DNA from: Zanthoxylum bungeanum
Taxonomy: Eukaryota > Streptophyta > Magnoliopsida > Sapindales > Rutaceae
Direction of reading: 5' to 3'
DNA length: 64,000 nucleotides
Assembly: GCA_019454045.1 (NCBI GenBank)
Contig: SKCR01019530.1
Coordinates: 1-64,000, forward strand
A program made the position numbers and the translations under genes. The stretch's first letter is position 1. Each line of letters opens with the position of its first letter. The notes below the pieces were generated by a model that was given only the letters and a program-made list of their open reading frames with translations, had not been told where the DNA came from and searched no databases. Of this stretch, positions 34,673 through 45,760 are shown in pieces.

Positions 34673-35048
34673 GCATATATGCCACTATATCATAGGCTTA
34701 TATATTTATAAATGTATAGATTAATTTAAATAGTTTTTAAATTTTTAAATTAATCGAAATATTTTAGTAATATCATAAAAAATCGAAATATTTTAGTAAC
34801 ATCATAAAATACAAATTAGATAATTAAAATATTTTCCATTAATTCGTGAATTATTTTAGAAGAACATTAATTTGTTAAATTGAGGTATATTAAAAGAATT
34901 ATAAAATTTAAAAAATGATTGGATAACACAATATTCATAAGAGTAAGGCTATATACGGTCTAAAAAATAATTTGGACACTCTTTAATTAATATATATTTT
35001 ATTACAAAAATATTTTTGTAAAATTACTAATAAGGACTTAATAACTTT
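34673..35048. repeat. AT-rich spacer with short tandem repeat
   Basis: Contains two copies of a unit of about 29 bases starting ATCGAAATATTTTAGTAA (about 34754-34807). No gene. It ends where the gag-only array begins abruptly. Confidence 0.6.
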
Positions 35049-35631
35049 AATTGCCTTTAAGAGAAACATCACCTTCAGAATCACTAAGGGATGCTACCAT
35101 GTCTTTCTTGCCTTTAGCCCTAAGGTATGTGGGACACTCAGATCTAACGTGCCCATATCCTTCACATTCATAGCACTGGGCACCACGGGATCTACTATCC
35201 ATATCCTCTCCAGACTCACTTCTGCTATGCATCCCTTAGAGATTCTCAAACCTAGTAGCAAGATCCTGTAGTCTATTATTTTTAACAAACAATATGCACT
35301 CATGCACAGTCTGTAGGTTGTCCCAAGCATCCTCGGCTATCTCACACATAGAGATTCTCCTAAATTCAGCTGAGCACACAACACCCTGTATGGCATTAAC
35401 AACATTGTTGTTCCTATTGCTAGCAACGAATTCATCCTTGGTCCAGGTCAGTTTATCTTTAGGGGAAGAGACCCCATCTACAACAACAATGAGAGGTTTC
35501 CACCCGTGTTCAACAGGCATCCAGACCCTCTCATCTAAGGACTTAAGGAACGCCTTCATGTGAACCTTACAATATAAATATTCTGTGCCATTAAAAAATG
35601 GCGGACAATTCAAGGGTTGACTATGTTCCAT
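35049..35631 (-). pseudogene. gag: gag fragment, unit 3 of the array
   Basis: 35236-35631 encodes the 131-residue N-terminal part (MEHSQPLNCPPFFNGTEYL, then LKSLDERVW) and 35049-35232 the start of the second part with the zinc knuckle CYECEGYGHVRSEC. A TAA separates the two parts, as in the other copies. The fragment stops at about 35049, matching position 52557 of the right unit, so the rest of gag is lost. Differs from the other copies at a handful of residues (for example TEYLYCKVH for TEYLQWKVH). Confidence 0.8.
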
Positions 35632-35671
35632 AGCAATGGGTCAATGATCAAGTTCAGTCTCTGATATCAAT

Positions 35672-36026
35672 TGAACATTCACGATTAGCCTAGGTTATGA
35701 CCCTATGCATAATTTTAACGCAATAAACAAGACAAGTCCTGATTACTGCTACTATGGATAAATTAACAGGCAACCACAATATCCAACAAATAAAATATGC
35801 TCACATACTAAATAAATAACATAAAGTAAAACAGTAAATAAATCAAACCACACAAAATCAACACAATAATTTTGGTGACGAAGTGGAAAACTCTTGCGAG
35901 TAAAAAACCACTCCGGGTATAGGCTACCACCCGAATCCACTATATAGAGAAAAACTTACAGCGATGGTCAAGACCTATGGTGGCAACTCCATCGACTCAA
36001 GTACTTCAATACTGCAAGAACTCAAA
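35672..36026 (-). repeat. Truncated LTR, unit boundary in the array
   Basis: 355 bases matching the first part (plus-strand sense) of the LTR at 53181. The match breaks at an AAA shared with the internal sequence at 50240, where the next unit's interior starts. This points to a deletion of about 0.76 kb of LTR plus 0.2 kb of interior with three bases of microhomology. Confidence 0.85.
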
Positions 36027-37479
36027 ACAACAATATACCGTGAAAAGAATTGGGATTATCAAGTATAAAATAAACAGGTATAAAACTCATTCATGTACAA
36101 GTAGATGTCCATCTCCCCCTAATTTGAACTCCCTCTAAAACAGAGATATCTAAAGGAAAATCTACGACTCCCTCCCATATATTAAGGCTGTCACCCTTAA
36201 TATATTACTCTCCCCTTTTTTGTCACGAAATGACAAAGGGCGAATGAAACAGGAAAAACAACATGAGACAAACACATGCAAGAGTATAAGCAAACATGAC
36301 TTACTCCCCCTCACACACAGGCTAACTCAGTTAGTAAATTAATAATCAATTGGGAAGTAAACACTCAATGATATGCAAAATAAATGATATGCAGTGATAT
36401 GAAGCATATACAAGCACACAATGAGATAAACAAAAAATCCTGTCAAAACTGACTGAAACAACATTCAAGCAAACACAATGATACCCAGTCAGTATTCATC
36501 TGTTTATGACTAGAATAATATGCATCATTTTAAAAGTGGCTAAATACAACACTTATGCATATGACATAAACACCAAAGCATATCAAACACTTGCGTGAAA
36601 AATAAAGTGCACAACGAATCAAGGCTTAAGACTTTATTTTATGAGCTGGACACAGCCAAAGAAATCCATCTCTAAACAAACCAAGTCCACAAAATAGGTG
36701 TTCAAACCCAGCACCACTAGGACCTGAAAATAAGCAACATTGGTTGCATGCTATATTGTTTACCCAATAAATATCATGAGCTCATATTTAAAACTCTTTC
36801 GAGTGAAGAGTTTTTGCCCTTATCTTTTGAATTTGGCCACATTGGCTCTTTTGCACTTGAGTCTTATTTTTTTTAAATATATTTCTTTTTACTTTTACAA
36901 AAGGGGATAGCACAAGGTCAACTAGTCAAAGGTCACACTATTGAGCAAACAAAGCATGGAAGAGATTAGATTGTCATTCCAAAAACTCATACATGCGACC
37001 AAGCCTTGATAAAATAAAATCATGTATGAGAATTGCAAACACAAGATATACCAAGAGTTTTTATCACACACACATATGCATATAGAGCATCAAGAAAAAT
37101 AGAAGCATATTATACATGCATAACCATATATCCTACATACCAGGATCACATGCACATGCTATTCATGCTCTAACAAGCCACTAAAATATTTTTGGTCCTT
37201 TTTCAATTTTTTTTTTGGATTTTTCAGATTTATCACAAAAAAAAAGACACAAAACGACTTGTCAATATCCAATGATATGTGGAGTTGTATCCCGAGTACA
37301 TATCATACTAGCGTCCATTCGGAATCGACTATGAAATTTATGTCTGGGTTTCCATCCTATATACCCAGGAATATAACAAAACAAGACACACACCCATATG
37401 CAGTGAAAACAAAATAAACGTGCAAAAACATAAAACACACACACACACACACATGCAATGGGAAAATAAAAAGAAACTT
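36027..37479 (-). other. 3' non-coding interior of unit 2
   Basis: Matches 50240-51703 nearly base for base. No domain seen; this is the segment where copia relatives would encode pol. It contains several CA repeats (for example 37437-37454). Confidence 0.8.
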
Positions 37480-38517
37480 CTAAGAAGAGTTACACCGAAG
37501 TGCACTCTCATCATGTCCATCAAGACATGCAGAAGTAGATGGGAAGTCAGCTTGCTTCCTCACCCAAACCTTTCTAGGAACCTCATCCACTTGAGAATTC
37601 CCAGTCAACAAAGAAAATTTCTCACTAAGAAATTGTGTCTGTTTAGTTAGTGCAGAAACTTGAGAAGTTAGATTTGAAGAATCAAATCTAGGAAACACAC
37701 TTTTAGGCCTCTTCTTTTGCTTGTGCAACATGAAGCACTTAGGCCTAATAAGTTCAGCTTTGCCATAGTGGTGGCACACAGGCACAAACCTCGTATGAGA
37801 GCGAGGTTTACCCACAACACCTCTAGATTGAGGTTGGGAAACAGAATGAAGAACAACATGAGGGATCACATGACTACAAATAGTAGGTTTCTTACCTAAG
37901 TCACGTTTAGCTGAGGCAGGCACAGCTCTGGACGAAGAAGCCTTATCACAATTAGGCTCAATAATACCTAACATACAGTCCACATTTTTATTCCCACTAG
38001 AAACTACAAACAACTGAGTTCTAGCATCTTCAAGTCCAGTCTCTAAGATTTGAACCCTATCAACTAGGCCTCTATTCCTCTCATCTAGGTCATTAACCAT
38101 CAAAAGGCTTTGCTCAAATTTAGCTTGAGTTTCATTCTTTTCTAGCTCCACAGCTTTCAGCATTTTACTGGCCTCTATATTAGTCTTCTTAATAACTAAA
38201 CTCTCATTACACAGTTCAATATAAGCTACCTGAAGAATTTCCTCATCAACAGACTCATCGAGAGAGACTTCTGAATCAACATCATTAACTGCATTCTCTC
38301 TCTCATCAGGCACACTATCAGTAAAGGCTATATAATTTCCTTTAGGAGAAACATCACCTTCGAAATCACTAAGGGATGCTACCATGGCTTTCTTGCCTTT
38401 AGTCCTAAGGTATGTGGGACACTCAGATCTAACGTGCCCATATCTTTCACATTCATAGCACTGGGCACCACAGGATCTACTATCCATATCCTTTCCAGAC
38501 TCACTCCTGCTATGCAT
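37480..38517 (-). CDS. gag: gag-like protein, C-terminal part, unit 2
   Basis: 345 residues uninterrupted. Zinc knuckle CYECERYGHVRSEC at about residues 20-33 (CX2CX4HX4C). Acidic segment 45-110, then a predicted coiled coil rich in Leu/Glu (about 115-165, LEKNETQAKFEQSLLMVNDL). A Ser/Lys-rich linker follows, with a second knuckle near residues 245-258 in which CHHY and ELI replace a Cys and the His. Such a protein would bind element RNA. It has no ATG-proximal capsid domain, which lies in the next frame upstream behind a TAA. Translation of this part alone is unproven. Nearly identical to 51704-52741. Confidence 0.75.
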   Translation of the reverse strand: MHSRSESGKDMDSRSCGAQCYECERYGHVRSECPTYLRTKGKKAMVASLSDFEGDVSPKGNYIAFTDSVPDERENAVNDVDSEVSLDESVDEEILQVAYIELCNESLVIKKTNIEASKMLKAVELEKNETQAKFEQSLLMVNDLDERNRGLVDRVQILETGLEDARTQLFVVSSGNKNVDCMLGIIEPNCDKASSSRAVPASAKRDLGKKPTICSHVIPHVVLHSVSQPQSRGVVGKPRSHTRFVPVCHHYGKAELIRPKCFMLHKQKKRPKSVFPRFDSSNLTSQVSALTKQTQFLSEKFSLLTGNSQVDEVPRKVWVRKQADFPSTSACLDGHDESALRCNSS

Positions 38518-38520
38518 CCC

Positions 38521-38916
38521 TTAGTGATTCTCAAACCTAGTAGCAAGATCCTGGAGTCTATTATTTTTAACAAACAATATGCCATCATGCACAGTCTGTA
38601 GGTTGTCCCAAGCATCCTCGGCTATCTCACACATAGAGATTCTCCTAAATTCAGCTGAGGACACAACACCCTGTATGGCATTAACAACATTGTTGTTCCT
38701 ATTGCTAGCAACAAATTCATCCTTGGTCCATGTCAGTTTATCTTTAGGGGAAGAGACCCCATCTACAACAACAATGAGAGGTTTCCACCCGTGTTCAACA
38801 GGCATCCAGACCCTCTCATCTAAGGACTTAAGGAACGCCTTCATGTGAACCTTCCAATGTAAATATTCTGTGCCATTAAAAAATGGCGGACAATTCAAGG
38901 GTTGACTATGTTCCAT
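38521..38916 (-). CDS. gag: gag-like protein, N-terminal part, unit 2
   Basis: 131 residues, starting MEHSQPLNCPPFFNGTEYL about 40 bases after the PBS, a natural start for gag. The FNGTEYLxWKVHMKAFLKSL segment is the N-terminal hallmark of the UBN2/DUF4219 gag family of copia elements; AEDAWDNLQTVH (about 105-116) is also typical. It ends ENH-TAA; after the stop and one Gly codon the frame continues in phase with the next ATG. In SIRE-type gags these parts are one protein, so the central capsid region between them appears deleted. Confidence 0.75.
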   Translation of the reverse strand: MEHSQPLNCPPFFNGTEYLHWKVHMKAFLKSLDERVWMPVEHGWKPLIVVVDGVSSPKDKLTWTKDEFVASNRNNNVVNAIQGVVSSAEFRRISMCEIAEDAWDNLQTVHDGILFVKNNRLQDLATRFENH

Positions 38917-39861
38917 AGCAATGGGTCAAGGATCGAGTTCAGTCTCTGATATCAATTGAAAATTCACGATTAGCCTAGGTTATGACCCTATGCAGAATTT
39001 AACGCAATAAAAAAGACAAGTCATGATTACTGCTACTATGGATAAATTAACAGGCAACCACAATATCCAACAAATAAAATATGCTCAAATTCTAAAAAAT
39101 AACATAAAGTAAAACAGTAAATAAATCAAACCACACAAAATCAACACAATAAATTTGGTGACGAAGTGGAAAACTCTTGCGAGTAAAAAACCACTCCGGG
39201 TATAGGCTACCACCTGAATCCACTATATAGAGAAAAACTTACAGCGATGGTCAAGACCTATGGTGGCAACTCCATCGACTCAAGTACCTCAATACTGCAA
39301 GAACTCAAAGCAACTCCTCAACCCCGCGACCCACAGTTTTCTTCAAAATCTCTGAAGTCTCTAAGTAGATTGTATCACCAATGACGCCGGAACTCCGACT
39401 ACCAAAACTCCTCCTAAAGAACTCTAAAGGATTAGGGATTTTTGGTTAAGTTGTGTTGAAGGTTTATCATAGATGGAATCACACCTTTAACAGAAGATAA
39501 GAAGATGAAAAGAGTCTTCAAGTTGGATTAAATAAAGATTGAAAGCTTTGAGAGATTTTGGCTCAAAGGAAAAGTCATTCAACTAAAAGAGGATGGCGGC
39601 TACATGTTATATTTATAGGTATGGTGAAAAAGCTAGGGTTTTCAAAGTGAAAAGGGCCAAAAACGCGTACAGATCGCAGTCGCGTTCGAACGCATACTAG
39701 AACGCTCCACGAACGCGCCCTTTCTGTGAAGACTCGTTCGAACGCCACTCGAACGCACAACGAACGTGAGCTCTCTGGAATGATCCCGTTCGAACCCATC
39801 AAGAACGTGACTCAAACGTTTGCTCTCTAGAATGCTCCCGTTCGAACCCAATGGAGAACGT

Positions 39862-41780
39862 TGTTGGGTTCTCTAAGAACAAATCCATGATCATTAAGCA
39901 TAAAAGATGTGTGAATAAACAAAGTAAGTTGCGGAAATTTACTTACAATGAACGGTTGAGATTGATGTGTAGACAACAAAAATTTACCTCATTTGAAGTT
40001 GCTCCAAGCTCTCATTTGATTGTGTGTTGAGCTCCAAGCTTGATATTTTAAATTCCAAACTCAATAGATGTTTCCCTATCACCTTTGTATGATTCTTTAA
40101 ATGCTAGCTAAGGAAGAAAATTGCAACAAAATTCTTTCTTTGTTATTGGTAGTTCACGACAAAAGAGAGGTGAGGAGAGAGTTTTTGGCTTTTTGATATT
40201 TTGATTTCTAAAATCAATTACCACTTATCAAAAGTCAAACTCAAATTTTGGTATATACTTTACCAAAAGGCTAAGCAAAGTTTTGGAGGGAAAAAACTTT
40301 TAATACCTCCAACTACTTCCATCACCAAATTGACACTTGATGGACAAGTGATGTAAGTTGGTGAGACCCACTTTAATTCAAAATTCAAGTGGCTTGCTCA
40401 ACACACTTCGGTCTCGGGTTCGCTTAATCTGATTAAACAAATTTTCCGTCGCGACGTAATTAAATCCAATTTAATTAAATAATAATGCCTTGCAGAATTA
40501 TTACGAACGTCGCTCACAAATTAATTCTAAATTAATTCGTTTGCCCGAATTAAAATCCAATTTTAATTCCGTTATGAAATCTAATTTCATTTAATATATC
40601 GAATATATTATTTTATCGATTAATTCCAAATTAATCGTTCTCTCTCATCTATTTGAATTTTAACCCAGATAAATTCTCTCCATAATTAATCCTAGATTAA
40701 TTTTCTCTTTCTAATAATTAATCCCAGATTAATTCTGTTCGAGTCATACGTCATCAGCGAATCTTTGGGAAGCGACCCATGAGATCCCTAAATATTTTGG
40801 CAGTAAATCCGGTCGTCGGACTATCCGAACACGTGCGTACCCGGAACCATGTTCTTACCGATTTACAAGACATGGTTGGCTGCTAGCAAAGCGACGTGCC
40901 TACCCAATTCTCCAGAAATATTCTTTAAGGAATATATAATCTTTTTCAGGCGTAGTATACGTAGTATTGTGTATTGCGATCCAATATATGTTGTCACATG
41001 CAAGGCATGGGGCTGGAATAGTGTATGCCCCGTACGAAGCATATATCGGATCACAAGCAACTAGTCTCTATAATCGGATAATCATGACCTTGCCATATTA
41101 TCTCGATAGTTGCAACATAATAGAGAACCAGTTCTGTATCCCTACGTGATCATCATCTCCATATGACTGAAGTGATACTTCTGTCTTGACATCACACCCA
41201 ATACACTACGATTCTCAATAAACCCAGAAGATGCATACACAGAACCTGTTAAAGTCCCGGACGAACAAAACCAAAGCGTATTGATTGTCGCAAGTATTAG
41301 CGATGCAAGTCTCAGGTTAAGACCAAATACACCTACCCTGATGCAGATTCCCATAGCACATCGTTATACTACCAATGGGATTCCGCGGGGTCTATCCAGA
41401 GCGAAGCTGTTCCCGTACCATCGGTAAACACAACCTCCTATTACACTTGCATAAGTATCTAATACTTAAATATATGAGAATTATGTCGTTATGCTCCCAC
41501 AAAGCGCACAAGTGCAATACTAGTCTATTCCGCATTATCGATGTCCAGTCTCTATAATACTACGACTAGATATATTTAATGATTAAACCTTTGTGGATTG
41601 ATATCATCTCATATCTTATTAATCCGGAACTAATCATAAGGACTTTTATCATTTATATGTATTCAAGTAATCTAATTATAAAATGATAAAATAACAATTT
41701 TCATTGTCACATAGTTAATTTGTACAAAAACCACAATGTCTTTTACAAATAATGACGCTATGGGTCATAATTGTCCAACA
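39862..41780 (-). repeat. 3' LTR of inserted copia element
   Basis: 1919 bp, TGTTGGACAATTATGACC at the minus-strand start and AGAACCCAACA at the end; aligns end to end with 47928-49847. The small open frames near 40849-41149 and 41375-41557 are LTR sequence (they recur at 48922-49214 and 49441-49623). Confidence 0.92.
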
Positions 41781-41795
41781 ATCTCCCACTTGGCC
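41781..41795 (-). other. PPT of inserted copia element
   Basis: Minus strand GGCCAAGTGGGAGAT directly before the 3' LTR, the standard copia polypurine form. Confidence 0.8.
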
Positions 41796-41849
41796 TATAG
41801 CCAGTCACTCAAGTATCTAACACCTGAACTATGTACATGTCGCTCAAAT

Positions 41850-42181
41850 TTTTGCTGAGGAATAGCTTTCGTCAGCGGATCTGCAATGTTGTCATCTGAT
41901 GCGACCTTCTCGATCTTTACATCACCACGATGTATGATCTCACGAATCAGATGGAAACATCGAAGAACATGCTTGGATCATTGATGAGACCGCGGTTCCT
42001 TAGCCTGCGCTATAGCCCTGTTATTGTCACAATACAATGGAACGAGCTCAGCTGCTAACGGAACTACTCCTAATCTAATTAGGAATTTACGGATCCAAAC
42101 TGCCTCTTTTACTGCTTCAGCTACAGCAATATATTCCGCTTCTGTTGTCGAATCGGCAACAGTCTCTTGCTTGGAAGATTT
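41850..42181 (-). pseudogene. pol: Copia RNase H, C-terminal part
   Basis: On the minus strand: STTEAEYIAVAEAVKEAVWI (near 42100-42145), the motif with catalytic Glu, then LYCDNNRAIA near 42015-42035 with the Asp. A stop at about 42181 separates it from the RT/RNase H frame upstream. The final His-rich motif is present but interrupted. Confidence 0.75.
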
Positions 42182-43330
42182 CTAGCTTACTGCTCCGTTG
42201 TTCAAACAAAATATGTACCCAGATTGTGACTTACAGTCGTCTTTATCGGTTTGGAAACTTACGTCGGTAAACCCAATTACCTCAAGTTCTCCATCTCCAT
42301 AGATTAAGAACGCACCTCTTGTTCGTCTAAGATACTTAAGGATATTCTTAACCGTAACGCAGTGACCATCACCTGGATCGGCCTGATAGCGACTACACAT
42401 GCTCAAAGCATAGAAGACATCAGGTCGAGTACATATCATGGCATACATGATAGATCCGACTGCCGAAGTGAACGCGATCCGACTCATGTTGCCTCTCTCA
42501 TCTTGAGTTTTAGGACACATGTCTTTAGATAGAGTGATGCCATGTGACACTAGCAACAGTCCCCTCTTGGACTGATCCATGTTGAATATATTCAACACTT
42601 TGTCAATATACGTGTTCTGGGAGAGTCCAAGCTGCTTTGTAGATCTATCTCGGTAGATCTTTATTCCCAGAATAAAAGCTGCTTCTCCCAGATCTTTCAT
42701 GGAGAATTTTAATGAAAGCCAAGCTTTCACCGATTGTAGCATGGGAATGTCATTGCCCATAAGCAATACATCATCAACGTAAAGAACAATGAATGTTAGT
42801 GCGCTCCCACTAACCTTCTCATATACACAATGATCATCCTCGTTTTGAATGAAATCATATTCTTTTATAATCTTATCAAAACGTTGGTTCCAAGAACGCG
42901 ATGTTTGCTTCAATCCATAAATGGATCGATTTAACTTGCAAACCTTGTCTGCATGTTTTGGTACGATAAAACCGTCAGGCTATTGCATATAAACATCCTC
43001 CAAAAGGTTTCCGTTAAGGAAAGTGGTTTTGACGTCCATCTGCCATATTTCGTAATCGAAATATGCAGCAATAGTAAGCATTATCCGAATGGATTTAATC
43101 ATGGCAACAGGTGAAAAAGTTTCATCGTAATCGACACCATGTCGTTGATGATACCCTTCCCTACAAGCCTAGCTTTGTACGTTTGTATGTTGCCATCCAT
43201 GTCGGTCTTCTTCTTGAAGACCCATTTGCAACCAATAGGCTTTATGCCTTCTGCTGCATCAACCAGTGTCCAAACTTGGTTGGTGTACATGGAATCCATT
43301 TCGGATTTCATGGAATCTTGCTATAAACCG
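42182..43330 (-). pseudogene. pol: Copia reverse transcriptase and start of RNase H
   Basis: Frames 43099-43311 (MKSEMDSMYTNQVW, CKWVFKKK, KARLVGKG) and 42182-42913. YVDD is intact at 42770-42781 within FIVLYVDDVLLMGND; MKDLGEAAFILGIKI follows, then ICTRPDVFYALSM, KYLRRTRG and GFTDVSFQTD, in which the usual DSDF Ser is Val. Between 42914 and 43098 the QMDVKTTF and YGLKQ motifs are legible across shifts. Four or more defects break the frame. Confidence 0.88.
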
Positions 43331-44758
43331 GAGTCGATACCTTGTATCGCTTCCTCATACGTTGTCGGTTCGTCTTCCTCAATAAGATTAATATCCACAT
43401 GAGGTGAGATCAGAAATCCATACCTCTCAGGTTGTTTTCTGACTCTCTCTTCTCTGATCTACGCGGTTCTTGTGTATTCGAAGATTGTGGTACAGTCTAA
43501 TCCCTGATGAACTGTTCATGTTCCGTTAAGGATTCAGTGCCAGGAACAGTATTACTCCGATTTCATCGAGTTCTACTTTCCTCCCACTTACCACTGCATT
43601 TAGGAATTCCCTTTCGAGGAAAACCTCATGTAGAGCAACAAATACTTTGTTCTTTTATGGGTTGTAAAAGTAATATCCTTTGGTTTCCCTAGGATAACCT
43701 ACAAATAGACACTTATCCGATTTGGGTTCTAGTTTGGTACCATTCAAACGTTTAACGTATGCCCAGCAACCCCAAATCTTCAGAATGAGAAACCCAGTTT
43801 CTTTCCTGTTCATATTTCATACGGAGTCTGTTGATCAGACTTTGACAGAACCTTATTCAAAATAAGTATTGCACTGTTCAATGCATATCCCCATAAGGAA
43901 ATAGGTAGCTCTGTGCGACTCATCATCGACCTTACCATGTCCAACAAAGTTCGGTTTCTCTATTCAGACACACCGTTTAATTGCGGTGTTCCGGGAGGAG
44001 TCCACTGTGAAAGAATACCATATTCTTTCAAGTAATCGAGAAACTCATTGCTCAAGTATTATCCACCATGGTCCGACCGTAATGTTTTAATTCTTTTACC
44101 GGTCTGTTTTTCTACTTCGTGTCGAAACTCTTTGAATTTCTCAAAGGTTTCCAACTTGTGTCTCATAAGATACACAAAACCATAACGCGATGCATCATCC
44201 GTAAAAGTTACGAAGTATTCATATCCACCTCTAGCCTGGCTAGACATGGGCCCACATACGTCACTATGAAGTGCTAACAGTTCGTTGGCACATGCAACTT
44301 CACCGCTAAAAGATGTTTTAGGCATTTTACCTAATAAACATGATTCGCAGACGTCATATGAATTTGGATCAAATTCGTCCAAGTACCCACTCTTTGAAAG
44401 TGTGGATATGCGAGTCTTGTTAATGTGTCCTAGATGACAATGCCACATAAAAGTTTCATCTTTGTTACTTAGTTTAAGCCTTTTGTTTGTTACATTATAT
44501 GTTTGAGATTGATTTATATTCAAAATATAAAGACCATTATTCACATCAGCACTGCATATCTCAATATCATTTTTATACATAAAACACCCAGTGTTTCTAA
44601 AAACAAAAGTATACCCACATTGGGCTAATAAAGATACAGATATAATATTCCTAGTCAAACTAGGTACATAATAACAGTCTGATAAGTTTAGTACATGCCC
44701 TGAGGGCAGTTCCAAAATATAAGTCCCAACGGCCAAAACGGCGACTCGAGTCTCATTT
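43331..44758 (-). pseudogene. pol: Copia integrase
   Basis: Frame 44059-44736: WHCHLGHINKTR...CESCLLGK (zinc-binding HHCC), HSDVCGPM (first Asp), ARGGYEYFVTFTDDASRYG, LRSDHGG (second Asp). A stop lies at 44058. The continuation is legible on the minus strand (TPPGTPQLNG with the following Glu, then LWGYAL and a GYPR-like region) to about 43680, with several stops. The C-terminal linker to RT (43331-43680) is poorly conserved. Confidence 0.85.
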
Positions 44759-44890
44759 CCAACGCGTAGATCAATCTCCCATTAGGCCAGTCTCCTGCTA
44801 ATCTGCAGATCCTGCACATCAGTACATATATGACTACCACAACCAGAATTAAAAATCCAATTTTTAAAACTAGAAGTAGACATGTTTATT
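44759..44890 (-). pseudogene. pol: Copia protease with altered active site
   Basis: The minus strand reads NWIFNSGCGSHIC near 44830-44865, where relatives have WxxDTGCGSHIC or WxxDSG. The catalytic Asp codon GAT has become AAT (plus 44848-44850), so the enzyme would be dead. The following VQDLQ and LRVGN segments are typical of copia protease. A stop precedes the frame starting at 44736. Confidence 0.75.
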
Positions 44891-45760
44891 TCTATAACAA
44901 ACATACCTGAAGCCGGTGCCTTGCCCGCTTTGATTTCCTTCATGTGCGCCTTGTACTCACGGCAGTCACGCTTCCAGTGACCCCACTTGCCACACTGCAG
45001 GCATACATCTTGGGATTTGTCATTTCCCTTCCCATAAGACTTTGATGATTTGACCTTGCCATTCTTCTTCTTCTTCTTCTTTACACCTTCAGTAGACTTC
45101 GGCCAAGCCTTGGGAGATTGAGAAGTTGAAGCGAAGTGCGCCTCGCGCTTTTTGCCCTATAAAAGCTCTTTTTCTGATTCACGCATCATTTCCATCAGCT
45201 CTCCAAGAGTATGATCTTGGTTCATCATATTATAGTTCATGATGAACCCGCTCCAGCTGTCAGGAAGAGACTGCAAGATCAAATCTATAAAAGTCTCAGC
45301 CTCAAAGGTTATGCCTAGTTGACCCAACTGTTCAATGTCAGCAATCATCTGTGACACATGGTGCTCGACAGATGTACCCTCTGACATTCGAGAGCGAAAG
45401 AGCTTCTTCTGCAATTCATACATTTGCGATCTAAGGTTAGATCGATGAAGGTCCTTCAATTTTGCCATCATAGTATAGGGATCCAATCCCTTATTCTGGC
45501 GACGAAATTGAGGGGTCATCGCAACGAGCATGACGGATTGAGTAGTTGAGTTGTCATCGCTATGAGTCTTTCAAAGCTCAAGCTCAAACGGCTGCTCATT
45601 TCCGGGCTTAAGCTCGAGAGGTCTCTCTATCGTATAGAGCATCCTCTCAGCCCCCAGGACAATCCTGAGGTTCATATCACAGTCAGGAAAGTTCGCACTA
45701 TTAAAGACTTTTTCGCCAATGATAATGTCTCTAACCCCGATCTTTCCGGTCATCTTAATT
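44891..45760 (-). pseudogene. gag: Copia gag
   Basis: UBN2-type gag: frame 45157-45531 with DPYTMMAKLKDLHRSNLR, RMSEGTSVEHHVSQMI, LILQSLPDSWSGFIMNYNM and ELMEMM, the ordered motifs of this family. A stop at 45157 is followed by a Lys-rich stretch and the zinc knuckle CLQCGKWGHWKRDC (near 44965-45008), intact. The N-terminal part, up to a start near 45753 (MTGKIGVRDII), is broken by a frameshift at about 45535-45570. Confidence 0.82.

Noticed and set aside
35294..35563. 89-residue plus-strand frame present in three copies
   Set aside because: Exact antisense shadow of the gag N-terminal frame; its conservation follows from gag.
40849..41557. Several small frames that recur near 48922-49623
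   Set aside because: They recur because they lie in the two LTRs of the same copia element; no coding evidence.
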